64,000 nt of DNA from Smithella sp. (GTDB lineage Bacteria > Desulfobacterota > Syntrophia > Syntrophales > Smithellaceae). The notes beneath the pieces are model-generated. The model did no database searches. It had not been told where the DNA came from and worked only from the letters and a program-made list of their open reading frames with translations. The stretch is from positions 1 to 64,000 of the forward strand of contig SCVW01000016.1 in NCBI GenBank assembly GCA_007244375.1, in the 5' to 3' direction. This document shows positions 1-8,168 of this stretch, piece by piece; within the stretch, counting starts at the first letter, position 1, and each line of letters starts with the position of its first letter. The translations under genes and the position numbers were made by a program.

Positions 1-77
1 CAAAAAAAATAAAATGGATTTTAATGAAATACAATATATAATAACTCAAATTGACTATAAGACTATAACAGTTTGTA

Positions 78-107
78 TTCTCTTTAATATTTTTATTTTA
101 AAGAGAA
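78..107 (+). promoter_or_regulatory. Hairpin directly before a Shine-Dalgarno site
   Basis: Ten bases at 78-87 (TTCTCTTTAA) are perfectly complementary to 98-107 (TTAAAGAGAA) across a 10-base AT loop. The stem stops just before the strong Shine-Dalgarno GGAGGG at 108-113 of the small gene at 118. It could gate access to that ribosome site or stabilise the 5' end. The stem is AU-rich, so its strength is doubtful. A weak promoter-like TTGACT lies at 51-56. Confidence 0.4.
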
Positions 108-117
108 GGAGGGTAAA

Positions 118-312
118 ATGAACTACTTCCCGCATCTGATAGCTTTGATTATCGGTTGTATTATTCTTTGGATAATAAAAAGAAAATATAAAAAAATACG
201 TAACCGCGAATTAATTATCATTTTTATTTTATACGTTTTATTAATTGGCCTCTTTACAGACCGCGGCATCGATCTCGCCAGACAATTTATAAATTATATT
301 CAGTTAGATTAA
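118..312 (+). CDS. Small two-helix membrane protein, unknown function
   Basis: A 64-residue protein with two hydrophobic segments (about residues 5-20 and 32-48) separated by a very basic loop (KRKYKKIRNR), so the loop is probably cytoplasmic. I do not recognise the family. The start is supported by the Shine-Dalgarno AAGGAGGG ending four bases before the ATG. It precedes an AtpZ/AtpI-like gene by about 80 bases on the same strand, so a link to membrane energetics is possible but unproven. It is short, and compositional bias could mimic a membrane gene; the good ribosome site is the main argument for it being real. Confidence 0.5.
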   Translation: MNYFPHLIALIIGCIILWIIKRKYKKIRNRELIIIFILYVLLIGLFTDRGIDLARQFINYIQLD

Positions 313-394
313 AACTTTTTACACAATAGCAGACGTAATTATTATTATTATTGAAGAACAGTTCGATTTTTACATTAAAACAAAGAAAATAAAT

Positions 395-637
395 ATGGCG
401 GAAGAAAAACCCAGGGATAAACGAGAACAGTTCAATAAATTAAGCGGAATTTTGATGTTATCAGCATGGGGATTTGCGATGGTTTTATCTTCCTTCCTTT
501 TCTTATTTATTGGCTACCTTGTAGATGAAATTCTGGAAACTACTCCTAATTTTATGCTGTGTTCTTTCTTTGTTGCTATAGGGTTATGTATGTGGAGGAT
601 TTATAAGGACGCCAAAGACAAAGGCAAGAAACTGTAA
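395..637 (+). CDS. AtpZ/AtpI family membrane protein
   Basis: An 80-residue protein with a charged N-terminus (about residues 1-18), two transmembrane helices (about 20-42 and 52-70) and a basic tail ending KDKGKKL. The layout and the sequence between helices (GYLVDEILETTP) fit the AtpZ/AtpI family. Known members are encoded beside F-type ATP synthase operons, where they are proposed to assist c-ring assembly or Mg2+/Ca2+ movement. Here no other ATP synthase gene follows: the next feature is rnpB on the opposite strand. Any atp genes would have to lie elsewhere. The ribosome site is weak (AAAGAAAAT). Family assignment is fairly sure, function less so. Confidence 0.7.
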   Translation: MAEEKPRDKREQFNKLSGILMLSAWGFAMVLSSFLFLFIGYLVDEILETTPNFMLCSFFVAIGLCMWRIYKDAKDKGKKL

Positions 638-681
638 CACATAATAAAAATTATGACTAAATATTTTCACATATAATAAAA

Positions 682-1060
682 GGCACGGGAGAAGATCATA
701 AGCCGAGTCCTGTCCCACGCTTAGGTTACCCTGCACGCGGTGATGATCATTCATCTGGGACGGCGGTTGCCCGCCGCCTCTAGCGACACTACCCGAGAAC
801 ATCGAACGGGCAGTTCTTAACGTTCTCCTATTTGGTCTTGCTCCGGATGGGGTTTACCATGCCTTCCCTGTCACCAGGAAAGCGGTGAGCTCTTACCTCG
901 CCTTTTCACCCTTACCCCGTATGCACGGGGCGGTATTTTTTCTGTGGCACTTTCCTTAGGGTCGCCCCCAGTCGCCGTTAGCGACCATCCTGCCCTGTGG
1001 AGCTCGGACTTTCCTCCAGCAGACAAATTCCGCCAGCGATCATCTGATCTTCTCCGGCCT
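682..1060 (-). ncRNA. rnpB: RNase P RNA (catalytic RNA of tRNA 5' processing)
   Basis: Read on the minus strand, the region carries the hallmark bacterial type A RNase P RNA core: GGAGGAAAGTCCGAGCTCC near the 5' end, the GCGACTGGGGGCGACC region, a late GAAC...AATTT-type conserved core and an ACAGGACTCGGCTTAT-like 3' segment. The ends pair as helix P1: GGAGAAGATCA near 1055-1045 with TGATCTTCTCC near 690-699. The RNA joins the RnpA protein, whose gene is about 460 bases away on the opposite strand. P1 is followed by TTTTATTAT on the minus strand, which may serve as the 3' end. A consensus promoter sits just upstream at 1069-1097. Exact ends are estimated from P1. Confidence 0.95.
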
Positions 1061-1068
1061 TTTGTTTT

Positions 1069-1097
1069 ATTTTACACTTGATTGATATTTCTTTCAA
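1069..1097 (-). promoter_or_regulatory. Sigma-70 promoter of rnpB
   Basis: On the minus strand, TTGAAA (1097-1092) and TAAAAT (1074-1069) are separated by exactly 17 bases. The predicted start, about seven bases later, coincides with the 5' end of the RNase P RNA, so position and consensus agree. Confidence 0.8.
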
Positions 1098-1257
1098 GAT
1101 ATGCTTTATAAATAACTTATATAAATAATACTTAATATCGAACAGATACGATGGTTAAGCTTTAAATTTTAACTCTAGTGACAAAGTTTAGATGCAAAAA
1201 AGGATTTTATCTGTTTTAACTTAACAGCATCATTTAATTAGCTATCTCCTGCAGATA

Positions 1258-1277
1258 AGTGAATATTTAAATTCACT
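1258..1277. promoter_or_regulatory. Palindrome between rnpB and rpmH, possible operator
   Basis: AGTGAAT (1258-1264) and ATTCACT (1271-1277) form perfect 7-base arms around a 6-base AT spacer, 18 bases upstream of the rpmH -35 box. The size fits a dimeric regulator site, but no regulator can be named. The rest of the gap 1098-1353 is AT-rich and shows nothing else; I looked for clustered DnaA boxes and found none. Confidence 0.35.
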
Positions 1278-1294
1278 AATTTGCCAATTTAACC

Positions 1295-1323
1295 TTGACA
1301 AATAAATACTACTGTGATTTACA
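1295..1323 (+). promoter_or_regulatory. Probable promoter of rpmH-rnpA operon
   Basis: A perfect -35 TTGACA (1295-1300) is followed after 17 bases by a poor -10 candidate TTTACA (1318-1323), 30 bases before the rpmH start. The -35 and spacing support it; the weak -10 keeps confidence moderate. Confidence 0.5.
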
Positions 1324-1353
1324 AACCATTTCATTACTTTTAAAGGATTAACC

Positions 1354-1491
1354 ATGAAAAAGACTTTAACAAACAAAACAAATACAAAAAGAAAGAAGAC
1401 CCATGGTTTTCTCGTTCGCATGGCTTCAAAATCCGGGAGACAGGTTTTAAGCCGCAGAAGGGCTAAAGGAAGAAAACGTTTAACAGTGTAA
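1354..1491 (+). CDS. rpmH: 50S ribosomal protein L34
   Basis: A 45-residue, extremely basic protein with the conserved L34 core: THGFLVRM, then [16 protein letters not shown] at the C-terminus. L34 is a small component of the large ribosomal subunit. The N-terminus ([13 protein letters not shown]) is slightly different from the usual MKRTYQPS start but in the right place. The ribosome site AAAGGA lies 8 bases before the ATG. It heads the conserved order rpmH-rnpA-yidD-yidC-jag-mnmE. Confidence 0.97.
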   Translation: MKKTLTNKTNTKRKKTHGFLVRMASKSGRQVLSRRRAKGRKRLTV

Positions 1492-1521
1492 ATTCAACTT
1501 CAATAAACGTTGTCGGTATGC

Positions 1522-1869
1522 ATGAAAGAACAATCTTACCGAAAATCGGAAAGGATCAATACTCGAAGCAGATATAGAACTATTTACCAACAGGGGGTGT
1601 GGAGAAGTTCTCAACACTTTACAGCCATAACATGCAGCAATTCTCAAGGGGTTAGAAGGCTGGGACTTACCGTAACAAAAAAAGCGGGAAATGCCGTAAA
1701 AAGAAACAGAATAAAACGACTGATTAGAGAATTTTTTCGCCTCAACAAGAATTTGTTTCCCGCCGGTCATGACGTCGTAATCATGGCAAAAAGAAATATG
1801 CCGCCCCTTACTTATTTCGAAGCATGCAAAGAATTGACGGAACTCTTCACGCGGAAAGCTAGTATATAA
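1522..1869 (+). CDS. rnpA: Ribonuclease P protein component
   Basis: The protein subunit of RNase P, which binds the rnpB RNA and helps position precursor tRNA. It is about 115 residues, the usual family size. The RNR motif region is visible as KAGNAVKRNRIKRLIREFFR, preceded by GLTVTKK. I chose ATG 1522 (MKEQSYRK) because it gives the normal length; a TTG at 1510 in the same frame would add MSVC. Neither has a clear Shine-Dalgarno site. It follows rpmH by 30 bases and precedes yidD by 3 bases, so the genes are cotranscribed. Confidence 0.95.
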   Translation: MKEQSYRKSERINTRSRYRTIYQQGVWRSSQHFTAITCSNSQGVRRLGLTVTKKAGNAVKRNRIKRLIREFFRLNKNLFPAGHDVVIMAKRNMPPLTYFEACKELTELFTRKASI

Positions 1870-1872
1870 TTT

Positions 1873-2100
1873 ATGCTCAGGACAATTTTAACAAAATTTC
1901 TTATTACTATAATTCGTATATACCAAATCTGTGTATCACCTTTCTTTTTTGCTCCATGTTGCCGCTTCTATCCATCGTGTTCCGAATATACAATCTCGGC
2001 AATTAAATTACATGGACCGGCAAAAGGAACGTTCATGGGCATAAAAAGGATTCTTCGCTGCCATCCCCTGCACCCCGGCGGTTATGATCCCGTCAAGTAA
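1873..2100 (+). CDS. yidD: Membrane protein insertion efficiency factor YidD
   Basis: A 75-residue protein with the YidD signature: a hydrophobic/amphipathic N-terminus, [23 protein letters not shown] with its conserved cysteines, and the end HPGGYDPV. In other bacteria YidD helps insertion of membrane proteins at the SecYEG/YidC site on the inner membrane. It starts three bases after the rnpA stop and is followed 20 bases later by yidC, matching the conserved operon. Confidence 0.95.
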   Translation: MLRTILTKFLITIIRIYQICVSPFFFAPCCRFYPSCSEYTISAIKLHGPAKGTFMGIKRILRCHPLHPGGYDPVK

Positions 2101-2120
2101 AATGAAACTGGAGGTTTTTA

Positions 2121-3818
2121 ATGGATAAAAGGACAATTCTGGCCATAGTCCTGTCACTTGCCGTACTTCTAATATATCAATTATTTTTTATCAAACCGCC
2201 GGCACAAAAGCAGGCAACTCCGGCTCAAGAATCAAAACAAATAAACAAAGATATTGCTGTAGAAACACCTGTAACTGCGGCAATGGCAACATCGCCAAAA
2301 CCTGTAGTCCAACGGACCGCTACAAAAAAAGAAGCTGCACCTAAAGATATTAAGGTAGAAACTGATAATTATACGGCGATATTTTCTACAAAAGGCGCTG
2401 CTTTAAAATCGTTTAAGCTTAAAAAATACCAACAAGAATGTTCAAAATGCGTTAGTGATATTTATCCCGCAATTAAAAGTTTCATAACCGGAACGAAACA
2501 GCCACCAAAAGTAAAAAGCAATGAACCAATAGAACTTGTAGCAACTAACGAATCATCCCCTTATCCGCTGGCTATTACTTTCCCTGAGTCGGCCTCTGAA
2601 ATTACAACTGATTCAGTATATGACGTTGATGTTACAAACCTTGATATGAAAAATTCCAAAGAAAAAAACAGTTTGATTTTTTCACGGACATCTGACGGAT
2701 TTAAGGTAGAAAAGATTTTTACTTTCAATCCCGATAACTACTCAATTGAACTGGACGTAAAAGTATCCAATCTCACTAACTCGCCGATAACCAAGATACC
2801 TCATCTTAACTGGTATGAGTATGCAAACCCGAAAAAAGAAAAAGACAAATATAGTAATGAGGGACCAGTCGCGTATGTTTCCAAATCTGTCAAGCGCAAA
2901 AAAGTTTCTGATATATCAACGTATGTAAGTCTCGGGCCTGATGTTTCCTGGGGTGGATTTGAAAGAAAATATTTTATGGCAGTAGCCATACCGCAAGATC
3001 CGTCCCTGACCACTATCAATATGTCCAAAGATCAAAACAACGTGGTCTCTGTAGAAATCAGAGGAGCAAAAAGCATAATTCCGCCGAAACAGTCGGATTC
3101 TTTGAAATATTCCCTATTTATTGGCCCCAAAGATTACACTCTTCTTAAAAAACTGGGTATATCGCTGGAAGAAGCTATTGAGTTTGATTCATTTATACCG
3201 GGGCTTAAATGGCTTTCCATCGGTTTACTGATTTTCATTAAATTTTTGTATCAGTTTGTCGGTAATTACGGTATTGCCATTGTCATACTGACAATTCTGA
3301 TTAAACTCGTTTTCTGGCCGCTCGGTACTATAAGTTACAAATCCATGAAAGAAATGCAGAAGCTTCAACCTAAATTAATGGAGTTAAAAGAAAAATACAA
3401 AAATGATCAAGCTAAAATCGGTCAGGAAACCATGGCCCTTTATCGAGCTCATAAAGTCAATCCCCTTAGCGGTTGCCTGCCAATGCTGATTCAGATACCG
3501 GTTTTTATCGGCTTGTACAATACTCTCCTTTATGCAATTGAATTGCGCCATTCGCCGCTCTTCTGGTGGATTCAGGATTTATCGGCCAAAGATCCCTATT
3601 ACATTATACCGATTGTCATGGGTGCAACGCAATTTATTCAACAGAAAATGACACCCACTACAGGTGATCCCATGATGGCAAAAATGATGTTGGCTATGCC
3701 TATTGTATTTACCTTTATATTTCTGAATTTTCCGGCAGGATTGGTTATTTACTGGTTAATAAATAATGTATTAAGCATCGGTCAACAAATTTATATTAAT
3801 AAAAAATTCGCTGATTGA
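2121..3818 (+). CDS. yidC: Membrane protein insertase YidC
   Basis: A 565-residue YidC/Oxa1 insertase of the gram-negative kind. Residues 5-22 form the first transmembrane helix, followed by a Pro/Ala/Lys-rich linker and a large periplasmic domain (about 85-350). The conserved hydrophobic core follows from about 360, including YGIAIVILTILIKLVFWPL, the cytoplasmic hairpin (KSMKEMQKLQPK... NPLSGCLPMLIQIPVFIGLY) and the last helices ending LINNVLSIGQQIYINKK. It inserts inner-membrane proteins with or without SecYEG. The ribosome site GGAGG lies 8 bases before the start. The gram-negative periplasmic domain agrees with the outer-membrane proteins found later in the window. Confidence 0.97.
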   Translation: MDKRTILAIVLSLAVLLIYQLFFIKPPAQKQATPAQESKQINKDIAVETPVTAAMATSPKPVVQRTATKKEAAPKDIKVETDNYTAIFSTKGAALKSFKLKKYQQECSKCVSDIYPAIKSFITGTKQPPKVKSNEPIELVATNESSPYPLAITFPESASEITTDSVYDVDVTNLDMKNSKEKNSLIFSRTSDGFKVEKIFTFNPDNYSIELDVKVSNLTNSPITKIPHLNWYEYANPKKEKDKYSNEGPVAYVSKSVKRKKVSDISTYVSLGPDVSWGGFERKYFMAVAIPQDPSLTTINMSKDQNNVVSVEIRGAKSIIPPKQSDSLKYSLFIGPKDYTLLKKLGISLEEAIEFDSFIPGLKWLSIGLLIFIKFLYQFVGNYGIAIVILTILIKLVFWPLGTISYKSMKEMQKLQPKLMELKEKYKNDQAKIGQETMALYRAHKVNPLSGCLPMLIQIPVFIGLYNTLLYAIELRHSPLFWWIQDLSAKDPYYIIPIVMGATQFIQQKMTPTTGDPMMAKMMLAMPIVFTFIFLNFPAGLVIYWLINNVLSIGQQIYINKKFAD

Positions 3819-3841
3819 TATAATAACAACGAGGTTTTAAA

Positions 3842-4675
3842 ATGAATTCGAAAACTTTAGAAATAGAAGAAAAATCAATTGATGAAGCTATCGAAAAAGC
3901 TTGCCGCGAATTTGGCGTACCGCGGGAAAAATTAAATATTGAAATTATTTCAGAAGAAAGTGGAGGATTTCTTGGTATATTTTCCAAAAAAGCTAAAATA
4001 AGGGCATCCCTGCTTTCCCTGAATATCGATTTTTCCTTTACGGACAACCCGGAAGATAAACAAGAATTAAAAATAGAAACTCCGGTGAAGCCTGAAAAAG
4101 AAAGTACACCTGAAAAAAAGATTGTGAAGGACAAACCCAAAAAGCAGGTTGAACCTGCCGTTGTTTCCGATCTTGCTTCCAATTCTACGCTGGCATCAAA
4201 AGCAAAGGATCTATTGGATGGCATTTTGCAGAGAATACCGTTGGATTGCCGTGTAACTGTTAATGAAACACCGGAAAAAATAATTCTCAATATTGAAGGT
4301 GATAATAGCGGGTTGCTCATTGGTAAACGCGGACAGAATATTGACGCCCTTCAGTATATATTGAACAAAGCAATCAATAAACTTAACAACGGTCATAAAA
4401 TGATCATGATCGATTCGGGAGAGTACCGGAAGAGAAGAGAGGAATTTCTGCTTGGTTTGGCGGAAAGAATCAGGGAAAAAGTTAAGAAAACTATGAAACC
4501 TGTATCAATTGGCCATATGAACGCCCATGACCGGCGCCTTATCCATCTGGTATTGCAGGAAGACGAATCGCTGATCACACAAAGCCGCGGCGAGGGCAAA
4601 TTCAGAAAAATTGTTATTCTTCCTGCAAGAACAGGTAATGCCAGGCACGGCAGAGAAAAAAAATCACGTGGTTAA
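3842..4675 (+). CDS. jag: RNA-binding protein Jag/KhpB
   Basis: A 277-residue protein with the three Jag regions in order. A Jag-N domain (about residues 1-55, EIEEKSIDEAIEKACREFGV... GGFLGIFSKKAKI) is followed by a Lys/Pro/Glu-rich linker (65-110). A KH domain with the GxxG loop GKRG in LLIGKRGQNIDALQ follows (about 120-195). The R3H domain ends the protein, with DRRLIH and the conserved end REGEGKFRKIVI-type segment. In firmicutes KhpB partners KhpA in RNA binding and affects cell elongation; the role in proteobacteria is less clear. It lies 23 bases after yidC, in the usual position. Confidence 0.93.
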   Translation: MNSKTLEIEEKSIDEAIEKACREFGVPREKLNIEIISEESGGFLGIFSKKAKIRASLLSLNIDFSFTDNPEDKQELKIETPVKPEKESTPEKKIVKDKPKKQVEPAVVSDLASNSTLASKAKDLLDGILQRIPLDCRVTVNETPEKIILNIEGDNSGLLIGKRGQNIDALQYILNKAINKLNNGHKMIMIDSGEYRKRREEFLLGLAERIREKVKKTMKPVSIGHMNAHDRRLIHLVLQEDESLITQSRGEGKFRKIVILPARTGNARHGREKKSRG

Positions 4676-4748
4676 ATCAAAAGCAGGCTGTGGAAAGAGA
4701 TAAACCCGTAAGCTAAGGGATATTATGACCTGTTTAATGGGATAATTC

Positions 4749-4790
4749 GACTGACAAACTTTAATCTGCGCGCTTTTGAAGTTTGAGTCT
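4749..4790. repeat. Dispersed stem-loop repeat, copy 1
   Basis: GACT-GA-CAAACTT (4749-4761) pairs with AAGTTTG-AGTC (4779-4789). A second copy at 28209-28250 has the same flanking bases (ATTCGACT and AGTCTCA), but its inner arms are CAAATTTCAA/TTGAAATTTG. The C-G pair in CAAACTT/AAGTTTG is replaced by T-A, so the stem is preserved by paired changes. It sits in the 176-base gap between jag and mnmE, whose remainder shows nothing else that I can name. Confidence 0.6.
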
Positions 4791-4851
4791 CATTACCCTA
4801 AGCTTTGTGGGTTAGTTTGAGAATCACAACATAAAGGGGAAGTGTCTTACT

Positions 4852-6231
4852 ATGCTTCGCCAGGATACTATAGTAGCATCTGCGACTCCTTTCGGTCTGT
4901 CCGGAGTTGGAATAATCCGAATAAGCGGACAAGAAGCTCTCGAAATTGCCAATCGCATTTTTCAGCCGTCCAACGGAATCTGTCCCTGGGAAAGTCATCA
5001 TTTATACCATGGCGATATAGTTTCCGCGGATGGCAAGACTATCCTTGACGAAGTATTAATCTCTTATATGCGCAAACCCCGTTCTTTTACAGGAGAAGAT
5101 GTAATAGAGATCAACTGTCATGGCAATCCCATCATTATGCAATCCATACTTACACAGCTGCATGAACTGGGATGCCGTCTGGCGCATCGTGGAGAATTCT
5201 CCCAGCGTGCTTTCTTAAACAATCGTCTGGACTTATCACAGGCGGAAGCTCTCTCGGCAATGATTAGCGCAAAATCGGCAAAAGCATATGCCATGGGACT
5301 TTCTCAGTTAAAGGGATCACTTTCCAGAGAATTGGAAGACCTACGTCTGCTTTTGATTGAAGCACTGGCCTTGCTGGAAACCGCCATTGATTTCACCGAA
5401 GACATATCCGAGGAAAAAATCACGGAAGCACCACCGCAAATTAATCAGGTGTTGGAACGATTGCAACTGCTTCTCTCGTCATACGGTACGGCAAGAGCTT
5501 ATTCCGAAGGCGTAAATGTTACAATTACCGGCAAGCCGAATGTCGGGAAATCAAGCTTACTCAATTCCCTGACCGGCATAAAAAAAGCTATTGTTACCGA
5601 TATTCCCGGAACGACACGTGACTTGATCACGGATACAATCAATATCGGCGGTATTCCCGTTCATTTAATTGATACCGCAGGAATAAGAGAACCGCAAAAC
5701 CTGATTGAAAAGGAGGGAATATCTCTGGTGTGGGAAAGTCTGGCTAACGCAGATGTTGTTATTGTAATGCTGGACGCAAGCAAACCACTGACAGATGAAG
5801 ACAAAATTATTATTGATAAAAATAAAACGGGAAAAATCATCGCCGCAATTAACAAAATCGATTTACCTGGAAAATGGGAAACAAAAGCCCTTAAAACATT
5901 ATTTCCTGCGGAAACAAAAATTGTGGAAATCTCTGCAAAGCTGGGCAACGGATTGGAAGATTTGAAAAAAACAATCATAGATTTATCTGTCGGCAGCAAA
6001 GATGAATCTGCAGACAACGTTATGATTACCAATCTGCGTCATAAACTGGCAATAGAAAAAGCCTTGAAAAATATTCAAAACGCAAAAGAAAGCATCTCGC
6101 ATGGTATGTCTGCCGAATTCGCCGCTTTTGATCTGCGTGAAGCTCTGGATAACCTTGATGAAATAACTGGCAAAAAAATTAATGATGAAATATTAGATAA
6201 GATTTTTTCCAGCTTCTGCATAGGCAAATAA
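4852..6231 (+). CDS. mnmE: tRNA uridine-5-carboxymethylaminomethyl modification GTPase MnmE
   Basis: A 459-residue MnmE (TrmE). With MnmG it makes the cmnm5 modification of U34 in certain tRNAs, using methylene-tetrahydrofolate. Residues 1-120 form the tetrahydrofolate-binding dimerisation domain (ATPFGLSGVGIIRISG). The G domain follows with GKPNVGKSS (G1), DIPGTTRD (G2), DTAG (G3) and NKID (G4). The protein ends with the family's essential CxGK motif, FCIGK. The start is ATG 4852 after AAGGGGAAGTG. Its place after jag is the conserved order, though a repeat-bearing gap of 176 bases separates them. Confidence 0.97.
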   Translation: MLRQDTIVASATPFGLSGVGIIRISGQEALEIANRIFQPSNGICPWESHHLYHGDIVSADGKTILDEVLISYMRKPRSFTGEDVIEINCHGNPIIMQSILTQLHELGCRLAHRGEFSQRAFLNNRLDLSQAEALSAMISAKSAKAYAMGLSQLKGSLSRELEDLRLLLIEALALLETAIDFTEDISEEKITEAPPQINQVLERLQLLLSSYGTARAYSEGVNVTITGKPNVGKSSLLNSLTGIKKAIVTDIPGTTRDLITDTINIGGIPVHLIDTAGIREPQNLIEKEGISLVWESLANADVVIVMLDASKPLTDEDKIIIDKNKTGKIIAAINKIDLPGKWETKALKTLFPAETKIVEISAKLGNGLEDLKKTIIDLSVGSKDESADNVMITNLRHKLAIEKALKNIQNAKESISHGMSAEFAAFDLREALDNLDEITGKKINDEILDKIFSSFCIGK

Positions 6232-6262
6232 TAATATACACTTCACTCATTCTATAATAATT

Positions 6263-6341
6263 ACCGTTAAGGTTACCAATAGAAGAATAACGGTGGGTGA
6301 CTGGTGTGAAAGTGTTCGTTACTCACGGTACACCAGTCACC
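6263..6341. terminator. Two stem-loops between convergent genes
   Basis: A short stem ACCGTTA (6263-6269)/TAACGGT (6288-6294) is followed by a perfect 12-base stem GGTGACTGGTGT (6296-6307)/ACACCAGTCACC (6330-6341). They lie between the convergent ends of mnmE and the SRPBCC gene, so they probably end or stabilise both transcripts. Neither side has a clear T run, so intrinsic termination is not certain. Confidence 0.5.
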
Positions 6342-6353
6342 TTCCATTAACTA

Positions 6354-6932
6354 CTAATTGCCCGCAACCATTTTCCTCAACGAGGGAACCATAGCTTCTG
6401 CGTTTTCTTTACTGGTGGATATTACCAGAAAGTAAGGGATAAGCGATCCGACATCTACAAAATTAGAATAAGTGCAGTCAACCCAACCCGGATACTTTTC
6501 AGAGGATATTAATTTCCAACTCCCACCGTAATAGTTCATATCTCCGTCAGTCCTTTTCCATTTTACCGAAAAACTCTTTTCATCAACCGCGCGCTTCACA
6601 TTAAAAACCTTTGTCCCAAGTGAAGTCTTGAGAGTATAATTCCACAAAATGGTATTGGCCTCGACATCCTTCACTTTAACCACCTTTTTTACAGCGGGAA
6701 AAAGTTTTCCTAGATGTTCAACCCCGCCTATCCATTTCCAAACATCTTCTGGTTTACCCTTCACGAAAAAGTTGACTGTAACACCCTTGATTCCGTCTTC
6801 GTTTTTAACCTCTTTCATATCGAGAGTTTGAGGAGGCTCAGCGCTGAAGACAGATATAAAATTACCAAAACAAAATATTGATAAAGCCATACTAAAGAAC
6901 AATACTACTAAAATTCTTTTCGCTGTATTCAT
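6354..6932 (-). CDS. Secreted SRPBCC (START-like) domain protein
   Basis: A 192-residue protein with an N-terminal signal peptide (about residues 1-30: KR start, hydrophobic core, then SAEPP near the cleavage site). The mature part resembles the SRPBCC/polyketide-cyclase fold: FFVKGKPEDVWKWIGGVEHLGKLFPAVKKV, then a beta-rich middle and a C-terminal helix. Such domains bind hydrophobic ligands; the ligand here is unknown. The Sec signal implies a periplasmic location. The start is fixed by AAGGAGG 8 bases upstream. It stands alone, with a 237-base gap upstream in which I see no gene. Confidence 0.65.
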   Translation of the reverse strand: MNTAKRILVVLFFSMALSIFCFGNFISVFSAEPPQTLDMKEVKNEDGIKGVTVNFFVKGKPEDVWKWIGGVEHLGKLFPAVKKVVKVKDVEANTILWNYTLKTSLGTKVFNVKRAVDEKSFSVKWKRTDGDMNYYGGSWKLISSEKYPGWVDCTYSNFVDVGSLIPYFLVISTSKENAEAMVPSLRKMVAGN

Positions 6933-7169
6933 AAAGACCTCCTTTTTTACTTAAAGATTCCAAACAATTATTACTTGAAATAATACACTCGCTTCATGTG
7001 AAAATTTCTCATAAGGAAAACTAAAAATCAAGTTATTAATTTGATTACATAAAGACTTCTTTGAATTAACCAGAGTACTCTAATATTTTATGTTGATATC
7101 ATTTCACCTTCAGCCTTTCGACAAGAACCAGAACATTTTTCCTCAAAATCTGCATCTTTCATAAAAAGC

Positions 7170-8161
7170 TCAAAACCTCACCAGAACCTCTCGGATCGAT
7201 TTAATAAAGCTGTCGGGGTTAAGCTTTTTAAGAATTACATTTCTGTTGGTAAAATTTCCATATTGTTGCAGCCACTTTTTCAACTTTCGCTTATCCTTAA
7301 CCTCTTCCCAGTCATCAATTACAACCACAGGCAAACCTTCAAACAAACTATCAAGAGATGATGTTTTTGTAATAACGATATTGCCCAGATATAGCAGTTC
7401 CCATGTTCGATGACAATCAAGTCCGTTTCCTGCTGTACTCAGAACAAAAGGATATTCTGCATAACGACGCCAAATTTCTCTTTGCGAAATACGTTTTTTC
7501 AGAAAATCTACGTGATCACAGTCGCGAAGCTCAGTAACAGCCCTGTGTCTTTCTTCCGAAGCAAAACTTACTCCCAGATCGCAAAACACTCTGAGCGGTA
7601 TTTGATCCAGCGGAAGCCGCCCCGAGCCCGAATACTGTTTAGCAGTGCAACCAGGTGACGCACACTGCTGCAAAAACGTGGCGTATGAAGGTCAATCCCG
7701 ACAGGCAAAGGTGTAAATTTGGGATGGACATAGCCATCATAGTTTTGGGTATGCCAAGATATAAGCAAGGAACAGTCAAGCAGCGCACTAACTGTGGCAG
7801 ACGCAATATCGGAAGGAACAGAAGCATCTCCGTCCGTGGTAATCAAAGCAAACGGCTTTTGAACTGTCGGTAACGCTCCGCGAACAAAATTGTCAAGATC
7901 ACAAGGGTTTCCGTCTCTTGACCTTGTGCCTAAGCGTACCCACACAAGACCGCAGGCACCGGCGTAATACTTACGAAAAAATGATTCCGGCCTACATGAT
8001 TCAGTCTCTTCACGCCAATAAGATTCAGAACCTTTAAAATCACAATACTGACTTATCCCTTTAGACCACAGATAAGGCGGATTATACTTCCCTGAGTCCA
8101 CCCATGTTAATCGGATTATCAGACGTTTTAACTCCTCACGTTGATCACGAAGGAATTTCAT
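7170..8161 (-). pseudogene. Glycosyltransferase-like (exostosin-type) protein, frameshifted
   Basis: Two overlapping minus-strand frames read as one protein broken by a frameshift. The N-terminal part (ATG 8161, MKFLRDQREEL) runs through LITTDGDASVPSD, LLISWHTQNYDG, LPVGIDLHTPRF and LVALLNSIRARG. The homologous continuation is in another frame: LPLDQIPLRVFCDLGVSFASE, LSTAGNGLDCHRTWELLYLG, then the end EVLVRF at 7170. The switch must lie at about 7610-7640, near a GGGGCGG run, so one base is gained or lost. The pattern (short motif, then Glu-rich acceptor-like helix) resembles exostosin-like glycosyltransferases, but the family call is tentative. It lies right after the deacetylase gene. A sequencing error cannot be excluded. 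Confidence 0.6.
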
Positions 8162-8168
8162 AACTATA

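Noticed and set aside
584-802. A minus-strand 72-codon frame overlapping the AtpI-like gene and the following region.
   Set aside because: It falls mostly inside the RNase P RNA, whose conserved core and P1 helix explain the region.
1061-1353. Replication origin next to rpmH.
   Set aside because: No cluster of TTATNCACA-type DnaA boxes is visible and dnaA is not in the window; only a single 7-base palindrome and two promoters are seen.
7610-7640. Programmed frameshift in the glycosyltransferase-like gene.
   Set aside because: No known slippery heptamer with a downstream structure is obvious; simple indel is more likely.
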